From the NCBI RefSeq assembly GCF_900156525.1, contig NZ_FTPS01000001.1, positions 620,001-684,000 of the forward strand: 64,000 bases of DNA, written 5' to 3'. The notes beneath the pieces were generated by a model. The model had not been told where the DNA came from, made no database searches, and worked only from the letters and a program-made list of their open reading frames with translations. The position numbers and the translations under genes are program-made. Positions 58,430 through 64,000 of the stretch are shown in pieces (the first letter of the stretch is position 1; the number at the start of each line of letters is the position of its first letter). Origin of the DNA: Pontibaca methylaminivorans. GTDB taxonomy: Bacteria; Pseudomonadota; Alphaproteobacteria; Rhodobacterales; Rhodobacteraceae.

Positions 58430-59824
58430 TCAAAGGTGCCGGCGGACCATGGCGGTGAAATCGGCGCCGCGCTGTTCGAAATTGTCGTATTGATCGAAAC
58501 TCGCCGCCGCCGGGGCCAGCAGGACGGTATCGCCCGGGGCGGCATCGGCCGCGGCGCGCGCGACGGCGGTCGCCATGTCGGTGCAGATCTCGGCCTCGAC
58601 ATCAAGCTGCATGGCAAAAGCCGCGGCCTCGCGCCCGATCACATAGGCCTTGACCACCGCGCCGGTCTGCCCGCGCAGCGCGTCGAGCCCGCCTTCCTTT
58701 TCCAGCCCGCCGCAGATCCAGCGGATGCGGGGAAAGGCGGCCAGCGCGCGGGCGGCGCTGTCCACATTGGTGGCCTTGGAATCGTTGACGAAGGTCACGC
58801 CACCCGATTCGGCCACCACCTGGCTGCGATGCGGCAGCCCGGGAAAGGAATGCAGCGCGGACTCGATCACCCGCGGCGCAAGCCCGAGACTGCGCGCCAC
58901 GGCCCAGGCGGCGCAGGCGTTCTGGTGATTGTGCGCGCCGGGCAGCCCGCGCACCGGGCGCAGATCGGCCGCCCCCACTTGCCGGCCCTTGCGATATTCG
59001 GTCAGGAACCCCTTGCGCACGAAGACATGCCAGCCGGCCGAAGTCAGCTTGCGCGTGACCGAGACCTGGATCACGCGATCATCGCCGCGCGCCTCGGAAA
59101 GCTGGTTCGAGAGGAACTGCCCTTCGGTCTCGTCCACGCCGATCACCGCCCGGTCGGGCGCGCCTTCGGCGAACAGGCGGCGCTTGGCCGCGAAATACCC
59201 CCCGCGCCCGGCATGGCGATCCAGGTGATCGGGGCTCAGGTTGGTAAAGACGGCGATATCGGGCGTCAGCGCGCGGGCAAGCTCGGTCTGGTAGCTGCTG
59301 AGTTCGAGCACGACCACCGCGCCGTCGCCCGGCGGGTCGATGTCGAAAACCCCGCGGCCGATATTGCCCGCAAGCTGGCTGTCGCGCCCGGATTCGCCCA
59401 GGATGTGGTGAATGAGCGCGGCCGTGGTCGATTTCCCGTTGGAGCCGGTCACCGCCACCACCCGGGGCGGCATGTCGTGGCTGGCCCAGTCGCTGGTCGC
59501 GAGCGAACGGAAGAACAGCCCGATATCGTTGTCGAGCGGCACCCCCGCCTCGAGCGCAGCCGCCACCACGGGATTGGGCGCGGGATAAAGATGGGGAATG
59601 CCGGGGCTCAGGATCAGGGCGCTTGCCGATTCGAGCACGCCGCCGCGCAGGAGATCGGTGCAGAGGAGTCCCTCGGCCTCGGCCGCCTCGCGTGCCGCCG
59701 GGTTGTCATCCCAGCAGAGCGGCTCGGCCCCGCCGGCCCTGAGCGCCCGCGCCGCCGCAAGCCCCGACCGGCCAAGCCCGAGCACCGCGACCCGCTCGCC
59801 CGCGTGGCCCTGCGCCGGGATCAT
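58430..59824 (-). CDS. murD: UDP-MurNAc-L-alanine-D-glutamate ligase
   Basis: 464 residues; adds D-Glu. [14 protein letters not shown]-terminal UDP site, ATP loop [19 protein letters not shown], central [11 protein letters not shown], and late [15 protein letters not shown]. Follows mraY in reading direction with 16 bases between. Family-normal length. Confidence 0.97.
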   Translation of the reverse strand: MIPAQGHAGERVAVLGLGRSGLAAARALRAGGAEPLCWDDNPAAREAAEAEGLLCTDLLRGGVLESASALILSPGIPHLYPAPNPVVAAALEAGVPLDNDIGLFFRSLATSDWASHDMPPRVVAVTGSNGKSTTAALIHHILGESGRDSQLAGNIGRGVFDIDPPGDGAVVVLELSSYQTELARALTPDIAVFTNLSPDHLDRHAGRGGYFAAKRRLFAEGAPDRAVIGVDETEGQFLSNQLSEARGDDRVIQVSVTRKLTSAGWHVFVRKGFLTEYRKGRQVGAADLRPVRGLPGAHNHQNACAAWAVARSLGLAPRVIESALHSFPGLPHRSQVVAESGGVTFVNDSKATNVDSAARALAAFPRIRWICGGLEKEGGLDALRGQTGAVVKAYVIGREAAAFAMQLDVEAEICTDMATAVARAAADAAPGDTVLLAPAAASFDQYDNFEQRGADFTAMVRRHL

Positions 59825-59840
59825 GGGGCCGGGCGGCGCA

Positions 59841-60923
59841 TCAGCGCACCTTGAGCGTGGCGAGGCCGATCATGGCGAGGATCAGCGAGATGATCCAGAA
59901 CCGGATCACCACGGTGGATTCGGCCCAGCCCTTCTTTTCGAAATGGTGGTGAATCGGCGCCATCAGGAACACCCGCCGCCCGGTGCGCTTGAAGTACAGC
60001 ACCTGGATGATGACCGAAAGCGCCTCGGCCACGAACAGCCCGCCGACGATCGCCAGCACCAGTTCATGCTTGGTCACCACCGCGATCGCGCCAAGCGCCC
60101 CGCCCAGCGCAAGGCTGCCGGTATCGCCCATGAACAGCGCGGCGGGCGGCGCGTTATACCAGAGAAACCCGAGCCCCCCGCCACAGAGCGCGGCGCAGAA
60201 CACCAGCATCTCGCCCGAGCCGGGGACATAATGCACGTCGAGGTATTCGGTGAAATCGACCCGCCCGACCGCATAGGCGATGACCCCGAGCGTCGCCGCC
60301 GCGATCATCACCGGCATGATCGCAAGCCCGTCGAGCCCGTCGGTCAGGTTCACGGCATTCGCGGCGCCGACGATCACGCAGATCACGAAGGGCACATAGA
60401 ACCAGCCGAGGTTGAGCAGCACGTTCTTGAAGACCGGCATCGCAAGCTGCCCCTGGAGCTCGGGCGGATGGAACCAGACCGCCCCGATCGCGGCGATGAA
60501 GGCGATCAGCACGCCAAGCGCGATGCGCACCTTTCCCGGCACGCCCTTCGTGTTCTGCCGGCTGACCTTGGCGTAATCGTCCGCCAGCCCGATCAGGCCG
60601 AAGCTCAGCGTGACGAACAGCACGAGCCAGACAAGCCCGTTGTCGAGCCGTGCCCAGAGCAATGTCGCCGTGATCAGCGCCCCGACGATCAAAAGCCCGC
60701 CCATGGTCGGCGTTCCGGCTTTGGTCAGGTGGGTTTCGGGGCCGTCGTCGCGGATCGGCTGCCCCTTTCCCTGCCGCTTGCGCAGCACCGCGATCAGCGG
60801 CCGTCCGAAGACGAAACCGAAGATCAGCGCAGTCAGGAACGCCCCGCCGGCGCGGAAGGTGATGTAACGGAACAGGTTGAAGAAATCACCGCCATCCGAG
60901 AGGAACGTCAGCCAGTACAGCAC
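59841..60923 (-). CDS. mraY: Phospho-MurNAc-pentapeptide transferase MraY
   Basis: 360-residue membrane enzyme with ten helices that makes lipid I. Motifs: [17 protein letters not shown] with the paired catalytic aspartates, [28 protein letters not shown] and [16 protein letters not shown]. Eleven bases after murF in reading direction. Start begins with [10 protein letters not shown] as in most orthologues. Confidence 0.98.
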   Translation of the reverse strand: MLYWLTFLSDGGDFFNLFRYITFRAGGAFLTALIFGFVFGRPLIAVLRKRQGKGQPIRDDGPETHLTKAGTPTMGGLLIVGALITATLLWARLDNGLVWLVLFVTLSFGLIGLADDYAKVSRQNTKGVPGKVRIALGVLIAFIAAIGAVWFHPPELQGQLAMPVFKNVLLNLGWFYVPFVICVIVGAANAVNLTDGLDGLAIMPVMIAAATLGVIAYAVGRVDFTEYLDVHYVPGSGEMLVFCAALCGGGLGFLWYNAPPAALFMGDTGSLALGGALGAIAVVTKHELVLAIVGGLFVAEALSVIIQVLYFKRTGRRVFLMAPIHHHFEKKGWAESTVVIRFWIISLILAMIGLATLKVR

Positions 60924-60934
60924 TTGGGATGGTC

Positions 60935-62371
60935 CTACTCGTGGTTCGGGGCGGGATCGGTTCCGCCATGCGGCATTTTGCGGATTGCGTCAACGACGGC
61001 AGCCAGGTTCATGCTGAGCGAGCCCTTCACCAGCACCAGATCTCCGGGGGCGATCTGCTCCTTGAGCGCGGCGACCATCGCGGCGCTGGTTTCGGCGCGG
61101 ATCCCGCGCCGTTCGGGCGCAAGCGCCTCGTGCAGGGACCGCATGAGCGGGCCGATGCAATGCACCCGGTCGATTCCGGCGATGGCCGGGTGGCCGGCGA
61201 TCGCGGCATGGAGTTCGGGGCCGCGGGGGCCGAGTTCCTTCATGTCGCCGAGAATCGCGATCCGCCGCCCGCGCGCCGGCGGCGTGGCCGCCGCAAGCGT
61301 GTCCAGCGCCGCCGCGACCGAGCCGGGGTTGGCGTTATAGGAATCGTCCATGAGCGCGATCACCTGATCCGTATCAACGGCGTCGAGCGGCACGAGTTCG
61401 CGCACCCCCCGCCCCGCGACCGGCGCCCAGCGCCCGAGGCTCTGCACCGCGAGCGCCGGATCGCAGCCCAGCATGAGCACCGCCGCCAGCGCCCCGAGCC
61501 CGTTCATGGCGAAGTGGCGCCCCGGGCTCTGGATACGGAACAGGAGCGGCTCGCCCCGGGCTTCGGCGCGCACGGTGAGCGCCTCGTCCTGCATCCGCAC
61601 ATCAAGCAGGCGGAAATCCTGCGCGTGTTCGCCGAAGTCCACCACTTCGGCCCCGCCGCGCAGGGCATGATCGCGCAATATGGCGCTCTGCGCGATGTCG
61701 GCATTGATGATCGCGCTGCCGCCCGGCTCGAGCCCCTCGAAGATCGCCGCCTTTTCGCGGGCGATCGCCTCAACCCCGTCGAATGCCTCGAGATGGGCCG
61801 GCGCGATGGTGGTCACGAGCGCCACATGCGGGCGCGCCTGATGCGCAAGCGGGGCGATTTCGCCGGGATGGTTCATGCCGATCTCGATCACTGCGAACTG
61901 CGCGTCCTGCGGCAGGCGCGCAAGCGTAAGCGGCACGCCCCAGTGATTGTTGTAGCTGGCGACGCTGGCGTGCACCCGCCCCTGATCTCCGAGGATCCGG
62001 GCCAGCATCTCCTTGGTCGAGGTCTTGCCGACGCTTCCCGTCACACCGATGACCTGCGCCCCCGACCGGGCACGTCCCGCGCGCCCCAGCGCCTCGAGCG
62101 CCGCCTGCACGTCCTCCACGATCAGGAGCGGCGCCTCCGGCCCAATACCTTCGGGCACACGCGACACGAGCGCCGCGGCGGCCCCCCTCGCAAGCGCTTC
62201 GGGCACGAAATCATGTCCGTCGCGGGCCGCACTGAGCGCAACGAAAAGGTCGCCCGCGACAAGGGTGCGCGTGTCGATGGACACCCCGCCCGCGCGCCAG
62301 CACCCGGTCGAGCCGTCCTGCGCGCGCCCGCCCGTTGCCGCGGCCGCTTCGTCCGCGCGCCAGAGGCTCAT
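60935..62371 (-). CDS. murF: UDP-MurNAc-tripeptide D-alanyl-D-alanine ligase
   Basis: 478 residues; joins D-Ala-D-Ala from Ddl to the tripeptide. Substrate domain [19 protein letters not shown] loop [40 protein letters not shown] late motif. Start ATG overlaps murE by 4 bases. Length normal. Confidence 0.97.
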   Translation of the reverse strand: MSLWRADEAAAATGGRAQDGSTGCWRAGGVSIDTRTLVAGDLFVALSAARDGHDFVPEALARGAAAALVSRVPEGIGPEAPLLIVEDVQAALEALGRAGRARSGAQVIGVTGSVGKTSTKEMLARILGDQGRVHASVASYNNHWGVPLTLARLPQDAQFAVIEIGMNHPGEIAPLAHQARPHVALVTTIAPAHLEAFDGVEAIAREKAAIFEGLEPGGSAIINADIAQSAILRDHALRGGAEVVDFGEHAQDFRLLDVRMQDEALTVRAEARGEPLLFRIQSPGRHFAMNGLGALAAVLMLGCDPALAVQSLGRWAPVAGRGVRELVPLDAVDTDQVIALMDDSYNANPGSVAAALDTLAAATPPARGRRIAILGDMKELGPRGPELHAAIAGHPAIAGIDRVHCIGPLMRSLHEALAPERRGIRAETSAAMVAALKEQIAPGDLVLVKGSLSMNLAAVVDAIRKMPHGGTDPAPNHE

Positions 62372-63852
62372 GTGGGCCGCCCGTCGAGTGCGGCGACCGC
62401 GATGCTGGCCTGTTCCGCATCGTCGAACGGCAACACCGTGTCGCCCACGATCTGGCCGCGTTCATGCCCCTTGCCGGCGATCAGCAGCGCATCCCCCGGG
62501 CCGAGCGCATCGACCCCGCGCAGGATCGCCTCGGCGCGGTCGCCGACCTCGCTCGCGTCCGGCGCGCCCTCCATGATCGCGCGGCGGATCAGGGCCGGAT
62601 CCTCGCTGCGCGGATTGTCGTCGGTCACGATCACCAGATCCGCGTTCTCCGCCGCTGCCCGACCCATGAGCGGCCGCTTGCCCGCGTCCCGGTCGCCGCC
62701 GGCGCCGATGATTGCGATCAGCCGCCCCATCACATGCGGGCGCAGCGTGGCAAGCGCCGTCGCCACCGCCGCCGGGGTATGGGCATAATCGACGAAAACG
62801 GTGCCGCCGTTGTCACGAACCGCCGCAAGCTCCATCCGCCCGTGCACGGTGACGAGTTCGGCAAGCGCGGCAAAGACCGGCTCGGGCTCTTCGCCGCAGG
62901 CGATGGCCAGCCCGGCCGCAAGCAGCACGTTTTCGGCCTGGAACCCGCCGATCAGCGAAAGCCGCACCTGCACCGCCTTGTCCCCCCAGGAAAAGCGCAG
63001 ATCCTGCCCGCTCGCATCGAAACGCTGGCCGAGCAGGGCAAGGTCGCCCTCCTCGCGCCCCACGGTGATCACATTCACGCCCCGCGCCGCCGCGACCGCG
63101 CGCATCTCGCGCCCGTAGCGGTCCATGAGGTTGATCACGGCGGTGCCGTCCTCGGGCAGCAATTCCCCGAAAAGCCGGGCCTTGGCCGCGAAATAGGCAT
63201 CGAGGTTCGGGTGATAATCGAGGTGATCCTGCGAGAGGTTGGTAAACCCCGCCGCCCGCAACTGCACCCCGTCAAGGCGATGCTGAAGAAGGCCATGGCT
63301 CGACGCTTCCATCGCGGCGCGGGTCACGCCGGCACCCGCCGCCTCGGCCAGCACGCGATGAAGAGTGATCGGATCCGGCGTGGTATGCGCCAGCGGTGCG
63401 CTCCATGCGCCCTCGACGCCGGTCGTGCCGATGTTGATCGCCTCGCGGCCGAAGCGGGTCCAGATCTGGCGCAGGAAGCTCGTGACCGAGGTCTTGCCGT
63501 TGGTGCCGGTCACGGCGGCGATGACCGGGGGCTGGCGCCCGAACCAGAGCGCCGCGGTAAAGGCCAGCGCCTCGCGCGGGTGCCCGGTCACCACGAGCGC
63601 CGCCTCCGACGCGGCCAGTTCGGACTGGGCGATGCGCACCCCGGCGGGATCGGTCAGGATCGCCGCCGCCCCCATGCGCAGCGCGTATTGTATATAGCTG
63701 CCGCCATGCACCCGCGATCCGGGGAGCGCGGCGAAAAGATAGCCTTCGCGCACGTCCCGGCTGTCGAGCGCGATGCCGCGGATCAGCGGATCGCGGCCGC
63801 CGCGCGCGGTGAGGGCCAGCTGGCTCAGTGGTTTCGCCGGTATGTCCATCAT
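62368..63852 (-). CDS. murE: UDP-MurNAc-tripeptide ligase, meso-diaminopimelate type
   Basis: 494 residues; adds the third residue. SRDVREGYLFAALPGSR; ATP loop AVTGTNGKTSVTSFL; NLSQDHLDYHPNLDAYF; DYAHTP. The selectivity motif DNPR appears in VTDDNPRSEDP, indicating meso-diaminopimelate, as expected in Gram-negatives. Begins with MMDIPAKPL 24 bases after the ftsI stop. Confidence 0.97.
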   Translation of the reverse strand: MMDIPAKPLSQLALTARGGRDPLIRGIALDSRDVREGYLFAALPGSRVHGGSYIQYALRMGAAAILTDPAGVRIAQSELAASEAALVVTGHPREALAFTAALWFGRQPPVIAAVTGTNGKTSVTSFLRQIWTRFGREAINIGTTGVEGAWSAPLAHTTPDPITLHRVLAEAAGAGVTRAAMEASSHGLLQHRLDGVQLRAAGFTNLSQDHLDYHPNLDAYFAAKARLFGELLPEDGTAVINLMDRYGREMRAVAAARGVNVITVGREEGDLALLGQRFDASGQDLRFSWGDKAVQVRLSLIGGFQAENVLLAAGLAIACGEEPEPVFAALAELVTVHGRMELAAVRDNGGTVFVDYAHTPAAVATALATLRPHVMGRLIAIIGAGGDRDAGKRPLMGRAAAENADLVIVTDDNPRSEDPALIRRAIMEGAPDASEVGDRAEAILRGVDALGPGDALLIAGKGHERGQIVGDTVLPFDDAEQASIAVAALDGRPT

Positions 63853-63876
63853 CCACTCCGCCGCCGGATCAGCCCC

Positions 63877-64000
63877 TTACTGGGACGCAAGCGTTATAGC
63901 AAGGTCGCTCACCGGTTCAATCTCCGGCCGCAGCCCGAGCAGCGGCGCGATGCGGCGGATCATCTCGGCCGCGACCGGCACCGCCGTCCAGCCGGCGGTG
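63877..64000 (-). CDS. ftsI: Penicillin-binding protein FtsI, C-terminal fragment
   Basis: The last ~40 residues, open at the right edge of the window (start outside). They read TAGWTAVPVAAEMIRRIAPL followed by LGLRPEIEP and end LAITLASQ. The TAGW-A-P-x-x-x-x-I-I-x-R-I-A-P-L-L pattern is the usual C-terminal helix of FtsI/PBP3 transpeptidase, the septal cross-linker. Position just before murE is the standard dcw order, which supports the call; the catalytic SxxK serine is not in the window. Confidence 0.85.
   Translation of the reverse strand, partial: TAGWTAVPVAAEMIRRIAPLLGLRPEIEPVSDLAITLASQ

Noticed and set aside
58405-58433. TTGACG with a 17-base spacer before ftsW
   Set aside because: The -10 partner TGAAAA matches only three of six positions and the -35 overlaps the murD stop codon; not callable.

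Overview
The window is one 64 kb piece of a GC-rich alphaproteobacterial chromosome, most probably from the order Rhodobacterales (Rhodobacteraceae/Paracoccaceae). Reasons: very GC-rich coding, petB-petC order, an alphaproteobacterial LexA box (GTTC-N7-GTTC) in front of uvrA, an Fnr/FnrL-type palindrome in front of ubiTUV, the nrdR-ribD/ribE-ribB-ribH-nusB group, Hint-domain and DUF2484 proteins, and the dcw order ftsI-murE-murF-mraY-murD-ftsW-murG-murC-DUF2484-murB-ddl-ftsQ-ftsA-ftsZ-lpxC-bamD-recN. Almost all of it is housekeeping core genome. I see no tRNA, rRNA, CRISPR array, insertion sequence or prophage.

Layout. 1-1115: end of petB, petC and a strong terminator (bc1 complex). 1175-10084: mixed single genes (YihY-like protein, EamA transporter, uvrA, DUF488, lpdA, DUF924, MFS transporter). 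10193-15219: queA, a huge AsmA/DUF3971-like protein, and a PrxQ/Bcp peroxiredoxin. 15411-18429: an M23 peptidase overlapping a bactofilin gene (probable cell-shape module), then a Hint-domain protein. 18603-20381: NADP-type glutamate dehydrogenase and a small membrane protein. 20480-29724: riboflavin genes with nusB and nrdR, split by three capsule genes (kpsS, a Wza-type export lipoprotein, kpsC) on the other strand. 29891-31856: SDR, YjbQ, and two tandem secreted paralogues of unknown function. 31964-34414: ubiV-ubiU-ubiT, oxygen-independent ubiquinone hydroxylation, with an Fnr-type box just upstream. 34512-38997: rpoD, dnaG, a small secreted protein. 39091-43312: a second glutamate dehydrogenase and a three-gene TadG/TadE-like module. 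43583-64000: recN, bamD, lpxC and the division/cell-wall cluster up to a truncated ftsI.

How it fits together. The last 16 kb makes UDP-MurNAc-pentapeptide (murC, D, E, F, ddl, murB), turns it into lipid II (mraY, murG) and builds the divisome (ftsW, I, Q, A, Z). Starts overlap stops from ftsW through murB, implying one translationally coupled message. Two uncharacterised small membrane proteins sit inside that chain and are the best candidates for new envelope biology here. Other items worth attention are the Fnr box and start-occluding hairpin before ubiT, a 46-48 bp intergenic repeat present twice, the RibB with a degenerate GTP cyclohydrolase II half, and the tandem secreted paralogues.
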